Positions 51,042 through 59,518 of a stretch of 64,000 nucleotides of DNA are shown piece by piece. The stretch's first letter is position 1. Every line of letters starts with the position of its first letter. The notes under the pieces are model-generated. The model did no database searches and had not been told where the DNA came from. It worked only from the letters and a program-made list of their open reading frames with translations. Where the stretch lies: the NCBI RefSeq assembly GCF_900110255.1, contig NZ_FODD01000003.1, positions 296,643-360,642 on the forward strand, read 5' to 3'. The position numbers and the translations under genes were made by a program. This DNA is from Actinacidiphila rubida. Its GTDB lineage: Bacteria; Actinomycetota; Actinomycetes; Streptomycetales; Streptomycetaceae.

Positions 51042-54000
51042 TCATGCCGGGCCCCCCGACACCGTCGCGGCCAGCGGCGCCTGCTGCAGCGGCAGCACCG
51101 CCGCGGGCCGGCGGACCGGCTTGGGCCGGCCCGGCTCGCGCACCACCCGCGGCTCGGCGACGGCGGGCACGCCGCCGGACGCGAGGTCCGGCGCGGCTGC
51201 CGGGGACGCGGGGTCCGCGGTGTGGACGGGGTGGGCCGGGGGCGCGCCGGATGGACCCGTGGCGGTCGTTCGGGTCGCGTCGTGCGCGTCGTGCGCGTCG
51301 TCGCCCTCGGCCTCGTCCTCGGCTTCGTCGGTGAGGCCCGCTCGCGCCCGTGCCGCGCGTTCCACCCGCTCCTCGGGTTCCGTCGGCGGGAGGTCGTACC
51401 GCATCAGGCCCGGCTCGGGGGTCGCGAACGGCAGGTGCAGGTCCGACCTCGGCAGCCACAGGCCCGCACCGGACAGCCAGCCGGCCGGTACCGCCCGCCA
51501 GTGCACGCGCCGTTCGCCCGGCCGCCACAGCGCCAGCGCCTCCGCCCCCCCGGGCGCCTCCGCGCGCAGCGCCACCACCACCGACTCCGGGCTGAGGCTC
51601 TGCCCTGGCTGCGCGGCCACCGGGCTCAACTGGATCCCCGGCACCCGCAGGACGTCCGGGAAGCGCACGGGCCGGGTGCTGCCCAGCACCCCCCAGCCCA
51701 GCCGCGTCCCGCCCGCCGCGTCGCTGCGCAGCAGCAGCAGGCCGCTGTCCGGCTCCGCCAGCACCAGCCGGTCGTCGCTGTCCTCGGTCAGCTGGAGCAG
51801 CGGGCTGACCGCACCCGTGTGCAGGTCGGCCGCGACCGCCTTCGCGCGCCCGTCCACCTCGCGGTCCAGCGCCAGCAGCCGCCCAGTGCGGTCCAGCCAC
51901 ACGCCGCCGGTGCAGCGGCCGCGCACCGTCATCACCGGCGCGGGCGAACCGTCCCCCGTGCCCAGCACCTGCCACACCGTACTGACGCCTTCGCCCCAGG
52001 CCAGCACGAACGCCGTCCCCGGCACCGGCGAAGGCGGCAGCAGCCGCACCTCCTCACCGCTCACCGATCCGGCCCGCAGCTCGCCCGTCCCCGGTCCCGC
52101 CGGGTACAGCAGCACGGCGTCGTACCGGTCGCCGACGCGTCGCAGCACCAGCACCCGGCCGTCCGGCAGCGGCGCCACCTCGGTCCCCGTGTCCTCAGGC
52201 TGCGCCCCGGGCAGCGGCACCGCGTACGGCTCGGCGTCCCCCATCGTCCACCGCTCCACGAACCACCCTCCTTCGGCCTCCGCCATGCACGCGGCGTACG
52301 AGCCGTCCCCCGCGAGCGTGAACCCGCGCCGCCGCGTCACCTCCCGCGTCGCGGGCGCCCCTTGGGCGACCGCCGCCGTGCCCTCGTCCGGGCGGGGTTC
52401 CGCGTCGCCGCGGATCACGAAGGTGATGACGTCGGAGCGGGTGCCGGGGTCGTGGGCCGAGCCGCTGGGCCGCGGCACCCAGGGCGGAGGGGTGCCGCCG
52501 GTCCCGGGGCTCGTGTCCGTCGTACCGGTGGTGCCGGGGGTGTTCGAGGCCGAGGGGCTCGGCCCGGTTCTGTCGTCCATGTGGTCGTCGCCGGTCGTGC
52601 TCGGGGCGGCGGGCTGCGGCGGCCACACGCTCGGCCCGTCCGCGCCCTGCCCGCCGGATGTCGGTGCGCCCGCGAGGCCGGCGCTGAAGGGTGACGCGTC
52701 CAGGGCGTCGCAATCCCCGTCCGTGTCCGCACCGCTGCCGGTCCCGAGGCTGACCTCGTCGGCGCCCATGAAGCTGATGCCGGTGAGGTACGTGGCCGCA
52801 GGCGGCGCCCACTCCGCCGGGTCGCCGGAGTCGAGGTCGAAGTCGGGATCGAAGTCGGGGTCGGGATCGATGAGGTGCGCGGTCTCCTCGGCCGTGTGGC
52901 GGTTCGTTTCTGCGACCGCGTGGCCGGCACTGCCGGCGCCGGCGCCGGTGCCGGCGCCGGTGCCGGTGCCGGCGAGATCGAGGTCGAGGTCGGCCGGTGG
53001 TGTCTCCGGCGGCAGGGCAGGCGCGGCGTCGGTGTTCGCCGTGCCGGGTTCCGTGCGGGGGCCGTTCGCCGGGCTGGCGGTGTCGGCGTCGTCGCCGGCC
53101 GCGGCGGGGGGTGTCGGCTGCGACGGGACGTGGGCTCGGTTTTCGGCGGGGTCCGGCACCTCACCGCGGCCGGTGGCTGCGTCCGGCGGGGTGGGGGCGC
53201 GGTGGCGGGCGGTGCTGGGGCGGGGCACGGCAGGCGCAATTGCGTCGGCGGAGGCCTGCGTCGATGCGGCGGAGGCGTCCGGGCCGAGAGCTGCCGCCGG
53301 CCTGGCGTGGGCCGCCCGTGCAATTGCCGGAGCGGCGCATTCCGCGGATGCAATTGCGGGATCGGGCTGCGGGCCCGGTGCCGGGGGTTCGCTCGCGGCC
53401 CCGTCGGCCACGTGCGGGGCGGCCACAGCCTCGGCGCCCGCCGTGGCCGAGGGGTTCGCGGGCTCGTTTATGGCGGGGGCTTCCGTCGTGCTCGCGGCCG
53501 ATGCAATTGCGTCCCCCGCACCGGGCAACGGCAATTGCGCCGGGGGAGCGGCAAGCGTGCCCGCGTCCGCGGTTTCGGGGGCACGGTGGCGTGCCGTCCC
53601 GCGTCGAGGGCCGGGCGACTGCGCCGTGCACGCGTCGTCCGCAATTGCGGCGTCGGGATGCGGGCCCCGAGCCGCGGGCTCGCCCGGACCCGAGCCCGAA
53701 TCCGCGCCGTCCCCACCCCCGGTACCGGCCGTGGCCGGTGCAATTGCGCCGCCCTTCGCGCCCCCGCCTGCCTCGCTCGGCCCCGAGACGGTGGCGGCCG
53801 CCTTCGCCGCGCGACGACGCCGGGGCGCCGCGGCCGTCGTGGCGGGGCCGTCCGCTGAGGCGCGGGGCGTGCTCGGGCCGTTCGCCACGTCGGCAGCGTC
53901 GTCGCCGGCGGTGGCGGCCGAATCGTCGGTGGACGTGCTGGGCTTGCGCGGGTCGCCCGCGGTGCGGGCCGCCGGGGCGCCCCCTTCGCCGGGGACGGCC

Positions 54001-54311
54001 ACAGCGCTCGGCGCGGTCTCCGCGCGTTGAGCCGCGGACGTCCCGGCGGGGTCGTCGGCATGGGCGCCGTTCGCGTCCGCGGGGCTCTCGGTGCGGGCCG
54101 CCAGTGTCGCGGGGTCCTCGGTGGAGGGGCTCGCTTCGCTCGCCGGGCGCGGCGCCACGTCCGGGTTCGGGGTGCGCGCGGCGCGGGGGCGCGGGGTCGC
54201 GCGCTCGGCCGCCGCGGGGGCTTCGCCGGGGGCGCCCGGGGTGCCGGATCCGTCCTGGGGTCCGGCAGGGGGCTCCGCGCCGGGGCCCGCGGTCTTCGCA
54301 CTGGCAGTCAT
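51042..54311 (-). CDS. Giant protein: 600-residue disordered region plus C-terminal beta-propeller-like domain
   Basis: 1089 residues. About 1-620 is Ala/Pro/Thr/Asp/Gly-rich disorder with a small internal similarity (two copies of STARHRAP/GTARHRAP about 125 residues apart) and acidic blocks (DPDPDFDPDFDLDSGDP). About 628-1000 looks like a six- or seven-bladed propeller: DVITFVIRGDAEP, GFTLAGDGSYAACMAEAEGGWFVERW, TEVAPLPDGRVLVLRRVGDRYDAVLLYPAG, VWLDRTGRLLALDREVDGRAKAVAADL, SDDRLVLAEPDSGLLLLRSDAAG, ESVVVALRAEAPGGAEALALWRPG. It ends in RRPAAVLPLQQAPLAATVSGGPA. No signal peptide, so probably cytoplasmic. Between codons for residues 189 and 359 the DNA carries seven GCAATTGC palindromes. It is adjacent to the Nif3 operon, which is transcribed the other way. 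Confidence 0.8.
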   Translation of the reverse strand: MTASAKTAGPGAEPPAGPQDGSGTPGAPGEAPAAAERATPRPRAARTPNPDVAPRPASEASPSTEDPATLAARTESPADANGAHADDPAGTSAAQRAETAPSAVAVPGEGGAPAARTAGDPRKPSTSTDDSAATAGDDAADVANGPSTPRASADGPATTAAAPRRRRAAKAAATVSGPSEAGGGAKGGAIAPATAGTGGGDGADSGSGPGEPAARGPHPDAAIADDACTAQSPGPRRGTARHRAPETADAGTLAAPPAQLPLPGAGDAIASAASTTEAPAINEPANPSATAGAEAVAAPHVADGAASEPPAPGPQPDPAIASAECAAPAIARAAHARPAAALGPDASAASTQASADAIAPAVPRPSTARHRAPTPPDAATGRGEVPDPAENRAHVPSQPTPPAAAGDDADTASPANGPRTEPGTANTDAAPALPPETPPADLDLDLAGTGTGAGTGAGAGSAGHAVAETNRHTAEETAHLIDPDPDFDPDFDLDSGDPAEWAPPAATYLTGISFMGADEVSLGTGSGADTDGDCDALDASPFSAGLAGAPTSGGQGADGPSVWPPQPAAPSTTGDDHMDDRTGPSPSASNTPGTTGTTDTSPGTGGTPPPWVPRPSGSAHDPGTRSDVITFVIRGDAEPRPDEGTAAVAQGAPATREVTRRRGFTLAGDGSYAACMAEAEGGWFVERWTMGDAEPYAVPLPGAQPEDTGTEVAPLPDGRVLVLRRVGDRYDAVLLYPAGPGTGELRAGSVSGEEVRLLPPSPVPGTAFVLAWGEGVSTVWQVLGTGDGSPAPVMTVRGRCTGGVWLDRTGRLLALDREVDGRAKAVAADLHTGAVSPLLQLTEDSDDRLVLAEPDSGLLLLRSDAAGGTRLGWGVLGSTRPVRFPDVLRVPGIQLSPVAAQPGQSLSPESVVVALRAEAPGGAEALALWRPGERRVHWRAVPAGWLSGAGLWLPRSDLHLPFATPEPGLMRYDLPPTEPEERVERAARARAGLTDEAEDEAEGDDAHDAHDATRTTATGPSGAPPAHPVHTADPASPAAAPDLASGGVPAVAEPRVVREPGRPKPVRRPAAVLPLQQAPLAATVSGGPA
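53236..53747. repeat. Seven GCAATTGC palindromes within 512 bp
   Basis: Copies start at 53236, 53320, 53350, 53503, 53531, 53641 and 53740. Six read as Ala-Ile-Ala in the minus-strand gene; the copy at 53531 is in another frame and encodes Gln-Leu. The eight bases are A/T-rich in the middle and stand out in this very GC-rich gene. Confidence 0.85.
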
Positions 54312-54560
54312 GGCAGTCGTCCACCTCCGGCACGAGACCGTAGTTTTCGTACTTCCGGACGATCAACGCGAGTGGGGGCGGTTCACACGTAAGGGTGTTG
54401 ATCGCGGTGATTCCACACCGTTCGAGGGACGCGTGTGCTGTCGTATGCCGCATGTGGGTCATGCCGTTCGGCGGCCCTTCGGGCCCGCCGGAAGGCCGTT
54501 CCGGGCCTCGTCCGCTCCGCGCTTCCCGGTGGCACGCGCGGTCCGGGTAACCTTCCTTCC
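54312..54560. promoter_or_regulatory. 249-bp divergent region
   Basis: Between the giant-protein gene (minus) and the Nif3 gene (plus). The segment 54325-54415 is A/T-richer than average and probably contains the leftward promoter. The Nif3 GTG at 54561 has no clear ribosome binding site, so leaderless translation is possible. Confidence 0.4.
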
Positions 54561-55475
54561 GTGCCCACTGTCTCCGACGTCCTCGCCGCGCTCGACGCCC
54601 TGTGGCCCCCGGAGCTCGCCGAGTCCTGGGACGCCGTGGGTCTCGTCTGCGGAGACCCGGCGGCCGAGGTGTCCCGCGTGCTGTTCGCCGTCGACCCGGT
54701 GCCCGAGGTCGCCGACGAGGCGGTCCGTCTCGGCGCCGACCTGCTCGTCACCCACCACCCGCTCTACCTGCGCGGGACGACCACCGTCGCCCCGCTGGGC
54801 CCCGCCGGTTTCAAGGGCCGGGTCGTGCACGAGCTGATCCGCAACGACGTGGCCCTGCTCGTCGCGCACACCAACGCCGACCGCGCCGACCCCGGCGTCT
54901 CCGACGCCCTCGCCGCCGCGGTCGACCTGCGCGTCACCGGCCCGCTGGTGCCCGATCCCTCGGACCCCGCCGGGCGCCGCGGCCTCGGCCGCGTCTGCGA
55001 GCTGGACGCCCCGCTGACCCTGGCCGAGTTCGCGGCCCGCGCCGCGCACGGCCTGCCCGCCACCGCCGCCGGGCTGCGGGTGGCCGGCGACCCGGACGCC
55101 GAGGTGCGGACGGTCGCGGTGTGCGGCGGCTCCGGCGACAGCCTCTTCGACGAGGTCCGGGCGGCCGGCGTCGACGTCTTCCTCACCGCCGACCTGCGGC
55201 ACCACCCGGCGTCCGAGGCCCGGCTGGCCGGCCGCCCCGCGCTGGTCGACGCCGCGCACTGGGCCACCGAGTGGCCCTGGTGCGAGCAGGCCGCGGGCCA
55301 GCTCGACGAGATCTCCGACCGGCACGGCTGGGCGCTGCGCACGCACGTCTCGCGTACGGTCACCGACCCGTGGACCGGGCACGCGCCCTCGACCTCGCCG
55401 GCCGGGGAACCGGCCGCTCCGGCGGCCGCCGCCACACCGTCCTCACGTTCTACTAGCTCAGGAGCCCCCCGCTGA
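54561..55475 (+). CDS. Nif3/DUF34-family dinuclear metal-centre protein
   Basis: 304 residues. VSDVLAALDALWPPELAESWDAVGLVCGDP opens the Nif3 (YbgI) family. Metal-binding residues are in LLVTHHPLYLRG, VAHTNADRA, and the C-terminal TADLRHHPASEARLAGRPALVDAAHWATEWPWCE. The protein forms a hexameric toroid in relatives and may be a GTP cyclohydrolase-like or metal-handling factor. The tail after residue 270 is Ala/Ser/Pro-rich. Its stop overlaps the CTG start of the zinc-ribbon gene (CTGA). Confidence 0.93.
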   Translation: MPTVSDVLAALDALWPPELAESWDAVGLVCGDPAAEVSRVLFAVDPVPEVADEAVRLGADLLVTHHPLYLRGTTTVAPLGPAGFKGRVVHELIRNDVALLVAHTNADRADPGVSDALAAAVDLRVTGPLVPDPSDPAGRRGLGRVCELDAPLTLAEFAARAAHGLPATAAGLRVAGDPDAEVRTVAVCGGSGDSLFDEVRAAGVDVFLTADLRHHPASEARLAGRPALVDAAHWATEWPWCEQAAGQLDEISDRHGWALRTHVSRTVTDPWTGHAPSTSPAGEPAAPAAAATPSSRSTSSGAPR

Positions 55476-56215
55476 ACGCCGCGCCCGCCGACCAGATCAG
55501 GCTTCTCGAAGTCCAGGCCCTCGACCTGCGCATCGGGCAGCTGGACCACAAGCGCAAGAACCTGCCCGAACACGCCGAGCTGGAGCGGCTCGGCGCCGAC
55601 CTCGCCCAGCTGCGCGACCTGCTGGTCGCCGCCAGGACCGAGGACGGCGACACCGCCCGCGAGCAGACCAAGGCCGAGCAGGACGTCGACCAGGTGCGGC
55701 AGCGTGCCGTGCGCGACCAGCAGCGGCTGGACTCCGGGGTGGTCACCTCCCCGAAGGACCTGGAGAACCTGCAGCGCGAGATCGCCTCGCTCGCCAAGCG
55801 CCAGTCCGATCTGGAGGACGTGGTGCTGGAGGTCATGGAGCGCCGCGAGGCCGCGCAGGGCCGCGCTTCGGAACTCGCCGAGCGCGTCGAGTCGGTCGAG
55901 GCGAAGGTCGCCGAGGCCGAGCAGCGCAAGGCCGCCGAGCTGCAGGGCATCGACGCGGAGGGCTTCACGGTCGCCAAGGACCGCGAGGTGCTCGCCGAGG
56001 CCGTTCCCGCGGACCTGCTCAAGCTGTACGACAAGCTGCGCGCGCAGCAGGGCGGGGTCGGCGCGGCCCGGCTCTACCAGAAGCGCTGCGAGGGCTGCCG
56101 GCTCGAACTCAACATCACCGAGCTGAACGAGCTGCGCGCGGCGCCGGCCGACGAGGTCGTGCGCTGCGAGAACTGCCGCAGGATCCTGGTGCGGACCGCC
56201 GACTCGGGTCTGTGA
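55472..56215 (+). CDS. C4-type zinc-ribbon coiled-coil protein (DUF164), CTG start
   Basis: 247 residues. AGGAG at 55460-55464 lies seven bases before CTG (55472); the same frame is closed by TAG at 55454 and has no ATG, GTG or TTG until far inside the protein, so CTG is the only start that gives the family's normal N-terminus (AAPADQIRLLEVQALDLRIGQLDHKR). Long coiled coil to about residue 170, then the zinc ribbon with CEGC and CENC pairs (KRCEGCRLELNITELNEL ... VVRCENCRRIL). Always found between Nif3 and an RNase H/phosphatase gene in actinomycetes. Function unknown. Confidence 0.93.
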   Translation: MNAAPADQIRLLEVQALDLRIGQLDHKRKNLPEHAELERLGADLAQLRDLLVAARTEDGDTAREQTKAEQDVDQVRQRAVRDQQRLDSGVVTSPKDLENLQREIASLAKRQSDLEDVVLEVMERREAAQGRASELAERVESVEAKVAEAEQRKAAELQGIDAEGFTVAKDREVLAEAVPADLLKLYDKLRAQQGGVGAARLYQKRCEGCRLELNITELNELRAAPADEVVRCENCRRILVRTADSGL

Positions 56216-56219
56216 GCCG

Positions 56220-57005
56220 ATGACGGGCCGCGAAGGCGCGGCGGCGGGTGCCGGGACCTCCGGCGGCGGGTCGTCGGAGGCCGGGGTCTCGCGCGCCGGG
56301 ACCTCCGGCGCCGGGTCGCCTGAAGCCGGGTCGCCTGAAGCCGGGCCGTCCGACGCCGGGTCGTCCGACGCGGGGGCGCCGGCCGCGCCCACCGTGCTGG
56401 TGCTGCTGCGGCACGGCGAGAGCGAGCTGACCGCGCAGAAGCGGTTCTCCGGGAGTGGCGGGAGCGATCCCGCGCTCTCGGAGCACGGCCGCTGGCAGGC
56501 CGGGCGCGCGGCGGCGGAACTGGCCGTGCGCGGCGGTGTCCAGGCCGTCGTCAGCTCCCCGCTCGCCCGCTGCCGGGAGACGGCGCAGGCCGCGGCCGAC
56601 CGGCTCGGGCTGGACGTCGCCGTCGAACCCGGCCTGCGCGAGACGGACTTCGGCGCGTGGGAAGGGCTCACCTTCGCCGAGGTACGTGAGCGGCACCCCG
56701 CCGAGCTGGACGCGTGGTTCGCCTCGGCGGACGCGGCGCCGTCCGGCGGCGAGAGCTTCACCGAGGTCGCCGCGCGGGTCGCGGCCGCGCGGGACGCGCT
56801 GCTGGCCGCCCACCGCGGGCGCACGGTCCTGGTGGTCAGCCACGTCACGCCGATCACCACGCTGGTCCGGCTCGCGCTGGACGCCCCGGCCGGGTCGCTG
56901 TTCCGGATGCAGGTCGGGCCCGCGTCGCTGTCGGAGATCGCGTACTACGCGGACGGCAACGCGTCCGTGCGGCAGCTCAACGCGGACGTGCACCTCAGGC
57001 CGTGA
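56220..57005 (+). CDS. Histidine phosphatase (CobC/PhoE-like) lacking the RNase HI half
   Basis: 261 residues. The RHG motif LVLLRHGESELT is near residue 60, DPALSEHGRWQAGRAA follows, catalytic Glu region LRETDFGAWEGLTFAEV, and the second His is VLVVSHVTPITTL. The S. coelicolor protein in this position (SCO2299) is a bifunctional RNase HI/acid phosphatase of about 500 residues; here the N-terminal 55 residues are only an Ala/Gly/Ser/Glu low-complexity run (SPEAGSPEAGPSDAGSSDAG) from a degenerate DNA repeat at 56270-56375. The phosphatase domain looks intact. Four bases follow the zinc-ribbon stop. Confidence 0.92.
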   Translation: MTGREGAAAGAGTSGGGSSEAGVSRAGTSGAGSPEAGSPEAGPSDAGSSDAGAPAAPTVLVLLRHGESELTAQKRFSGSGGSDPALSEHGRWQAGRAAAELAVRGGVQAVVSSPLARCRETAQAAADRLGLDVAVEPGLRETDFGAWEGLTFAEVRERHPAELDAWFASADAAPSGGESFTEVAARVAAARDALLAAHRGRTVLVVSHVTPITTLVRLALDAPAGSLFRMQVGPASLSEIAYYADGNASVRQLNADVHLRP

Positions 57006-57615
57006 GCGCGGCCGCCTTCCGGGCGATCGCGGTGATCTCGTCCCAGGCGCGGGCGCGCAGTGCGTCCTTCGGCAGCATCCATGTGCCGCCCACGCAGACG
57101 ACGTTGGGGAGCGCGAGGTAGTCCGGCGCGCGGTCGGCGTCGATGCCGCCGGTGGGGCAGAAGCGTGCCCGCGGCAGCGGCGAGGCGAGCGACCGCAGGT
57201 AGGCGGTGCCGCCGGCCGCCTCCGCGGGGAAGAACTTCATGTCGGTCACGCCGCGTTCGAGTAGGCCCAATGCCTCGGACGCGGTCGACACCCCGGGCAG
57301 GAACGGCAGACCCGAGCCGCGCATCGCGTCCAGCAGCCGGTCCGTCCAGCCCGGACTGACCAGGAACCGCGCGCCGGCCGCCTGCGCGGCGGCCACGTGG
57401 TCCGGCGTCAGCAGCGTTCCCGCGCCCACGACGGCGTCGGGCACGTCATGCGCGATCGCCTGGATCGCGTCCAGGGCCGCGGGCGTCCGCAGCGTCACCT
57501 CGATCGCGGTGAGTCCGCCGGCGACGAGCGCGTGCGCGAGCGGCACGGCGTCCGCGGCGTCCTCCAGCACGACGACGGGGACGACGGAGGGGGCGACGTC
57601 GAACACGGAATCCAT
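56995..57615 (-). CDS. eda: KDPG/KHG aldolase
   Basis: 206 residues from the ATG at 57615, since GGAGG is nine bases upstream; the ATG at 57624 sits directly on that site. Class I aldolase: Glu in LTAIEVTLRTPAALDAI, VVGAGTLLTPDHVAAAQAAGARFLVSPG, Schiff-base Lys in VTDMKFFPAEAAGG, phosphate-binding RFCPTGGIDAD. Splits 2-keto-3-deoxy-6-phosphogluconate to pyruvate and glyceraldehyde 3-phosphate (Entner-Doudoroff pathway). Its end overlaps the phosphatase gene end by eleven bases in convergent orientation. Confidence 0.95.
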   Translation of the reverse strand: MDSVFDVAPSVVPVVVLEDAADAVPLAHALVAGGLTAIEVTLRTPAALDAIQAIAHDVPDAVVGAGTLLTPDHVAAAQAAGARFLVSPGWTDRLLDAMRGSGLPFLPGVSTASEALGLLERGVTDMKFFPAEAAGGTAYLRSLASPLPRARFCPTGGIDADRAPDYLALPNVVCVGGTWMLPKDALRARAWDEITAIARKAAALTA

Positions 57616-57648
57616 GCGGCGCATCCTCCCCCCTCCTGCTCAACCTCT

Positions 57649-57673
57649 GCAACGCCCGTTGCGCTCTGCGCAA
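57649..57673. promoter_or_regulatory. Two overlapping palindromes upstream of the KDPG aldolase gene
   Basis: GCAACG-CC-CGTTGC (57649-57662) and TTGCGC-TCT-GCGCAA (57659-57673) share four bases. They lie about 35-58 bp upstream of the aldolase start, the usual place for a repressor of a sugar-acid pathway (GntR, IclR or LacI type). No regulator gene is next to it. Confidence 0.5.
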
Positions 57674-57848
57674 CGCGCGCGCCCTGATTCCGGCCCGCGC
57701 CGCGCACCCGGCCGGGACGGGCGCGGGGCCCGGGCCGCGGGTCGCCGCGGGTCGCGGTGGGGCAGGAGGGTCGTCCTCGACCGCGGAGGAGGGTACGAGG
57801 TCTCCGGGGCGCGGCCGGGGAGGCGGGGCGAGCCGGCCCGGCGAGGGG

Positions 57849-58634
57849 CTAGTGGAGGTCGTGGACGAGGACGTCGAGGCGGGGGGAGCCGGGGGTGTGG
57901 TCCACTGCGTAGCCGAGGTCGCGGAGGTCGCCGGCGAGGCCGTCGGGGGTGCGGGGCCGGGCCCCGGACGTGAGCAGGGACCGGACCAGCTTGCCCTTCG
58001 TCGCCTTGTTGAAGTGGCTGACGACCGTCCGCTTCTCCACGCCGTCGACGACGGCGACCTGGAGCACGCGCACCGTCGCCGTCCGCCGCGCCACCTCACC
58101 CCGCGGCTTCCACGCCGCCGCGTAGGCCGAGGACCGCAGGTCCAGGACGAGCCCGCCGCCCGCCGCCTCCGGCATCACCTCGTCCATGAACGGCTTCCAG
58201 TACGCGGCGAGCCCGCCGAGCCCCGGCAGCCGCACGGCCATCGAGCAGCGGTACGCGGGAATGCGGTCGCCCAGCCGTACCGCGCCCCACAGCCCGGAGA
58301 AGACCAGCAGCGACTGCTGCGCGCGCCGCCGCGCGGTGGCGTCCAGCGACGCGAGGTCCAGCGCGTCGTACAGCACACCGGTGTACAGCCGGCCCGCGGG
58401 CATCGCGGGCGCGGTCCGCAGGCCCGCGTTCCTCGCGACCTCGCCGCGCAGCCCGGGGCTGAGCCCGAGCACCTCCGCGGCCTTGTCCTCGTCGCTGCCG
58501 CACAGCGCGACCAGCTCGTCCAGGACGGCCGCCCGCGCCGCGGTCAGGCCGGGCAGCGACAGCCCGTCGAGCGCGACGGGACGCCCCCGGCCGGCGGTGG
58601 CCTTCCCCTCGGACGGCGGCAGCAGGACGAGCAC
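57849..58634 (-). CDS. yaaA: Peroxide stress protein YaaA (DUF328)
   Basis: 261 residues from a GTG with ACGAGGGAGATG upstream. MLVLLPPSEGKA is the family start; LYTGVLYDALD, LVFSGLWGAVRLGDRIPAYRCSM and VVSHFNKATKGKLVRSLL are the other conserved blocks. YaaA limits free iron and Fenton damage during peroxide stress and has a DNA-binding cleft. Located next to rnpB and eda, as in other Streptomyces. Confidence 0.95.
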   Translation of the reverse strand: MLVLLPPSEGKATAGRGRPVALDGLSLPGLTAARAAVLDELVALCGSDEDKAAEVLGLSPGLRGEVARNAGLRTAPAMPAGRLYTGVLYDALDLASLDATARRRAQQSLLVFSGLWGAVRLGDRIPAYRCSMAVRLPGLGGLAAYWKPFMDEVMPEAAGGGLVLDLRSSAYAAAWKPRGEVARRTATVRVLQVAVVDGVEKRTVVSHFNKATKGKLVRSLLTSGARPRTPDGLAGDLRDLGYAVDHTPGSPRLDVLVHDLH

Positions 58635-58814
58635 GGGTCATCTCCCTCGTACGGACTCCACGATCCGCAGCAGCCTACGGCCCCGCCGTACCCCCGCCGC
58701 CACCTGCACGTCCCGGCGGCGGGCGGATGCGTGCCCGCACCGCGGGGAGGACGCCGGCGGCCCGCGGCGACCGTGTGCGGCGGGCCCGGCCCGAACCACT
58801 ACGATGGTGACCAC
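58635..58814. promoter_or_regulatory. Promoter region of rnpB
   Basis: 180 bp between the divergent yaaA and rnpB. No definite -10/-35 recognised. Confidence 0.35.
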
Positions 58815-59226
58815 GGCAGACGAGCCGGGCGGGCGGCCGCGTGGAGTCCCTTCGGGGGTTCCCCGAGGAACGTCCGGGCTCCACAGGGCAGGGTGGTGGC
58901 TAACGGCCACCCGGGGTGACCCGCGGGACAGTGCCACAGAGAACAGACCGCCGGGGACCTCGGTCCCCGGTAAGGGTGAAACGGTGGTGTAAGAGACCAC
59001 CAGCGTCCAGGGTGACCTGGACGGCTTGGTAAACCCCACCTGGAGCAAGGTCAAGAGGGACCGTAGCGATACGGTCCCGCGCGGACGTCCGAGGGCTGCC
59101 CGCCCGAGTCCGCGGGTAGACCGCACGAGGCTGCCGGCAACGGCAGCCCTAGATGGATGGCCGTCGCCCCGGAGTCCGCGAGGACCCCGGGGAACAGAAC
59201 CCGGCGTACAGCCCGACTCGTCTGCC
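58815..59226 (+). ncRNA. rnpB: RNase P RNA (bacterial type A)
   Basis: The P1 helix is formed by GGCAGACGAG (58815-58824) and CTCGTCTGCC ending at 59226. Universal core: GAGGAACGTCCGGGCTCCAC near 58862, ACAGTGCCACAGAGAACAGACC near 58930, GGTAAGGGTGAAACGG near 58970 and GTAAGAGACCACCAGCG, plus the 3' GAACAGAACCCGGCGTACA. Length about 412 nt fits an actinomycete RNase P RNA, the catalytic part of the enzyme that matures tRNA 5' ends. Confidence 0.97.
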
Positions 59227-59518
59227 GCTCCTCGTTTCCGCAGGTCAGGCGGGTATTCGTGGTCTGCGCATCGCCTAGCGGGTCCAATTTGGGGCCACGG
59301 GGGCGATCCTGAAGCGCTGAAAGTGGCACCGTAGTGCGAACTGGAGGCCGAGCCCGGCGCTCTTGGCCTGCGGAGACGTGCGGGGTGGACGGATCGGACA
59401 ATACTTTTTGCCGCAGGTGTCCTGTAAAGGACCCCGCCCGGGTGAATGAGGATCTTTGGAAACGGCTCTGACCGCGATCGCGTGAAGGAGCATGGCCCGG
59501 TGGGTGCCGTCTCGGGAC
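59227..59518. other. 292-bp region with less GC-rich sequence and a dispersed repeat copy
   Basis: No gene recognised. It is lower in GC than the core chromosome to its left and marks the start of an accessory stretch. Copy B of the dispersed element is at 59464-59493. Confidence 0.4.
59464..59493 (+). repeat. Dispersed 30-bp element, copy B
   Basis: GGCTCTGACCGCGATCGCGT followed by GAAGGAGCAT; same orientation as copy A at 10174. Here it lies immediately downstream of the stop of the minus-strand nucleotidyltransferase pseudogene. Confidence 0.65.

Noticed and set aside
51031..54030. 999-codon plus-strand open frame opposite the giant-protein gene
   Set aside because: Long antisense frames are expected in DNA with extreme third-position G/C. 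Its product is Ser/Arg/Pro-rich without domains, whereas the minus strand has a proper start, acidic blocks and a propeller-like domain.
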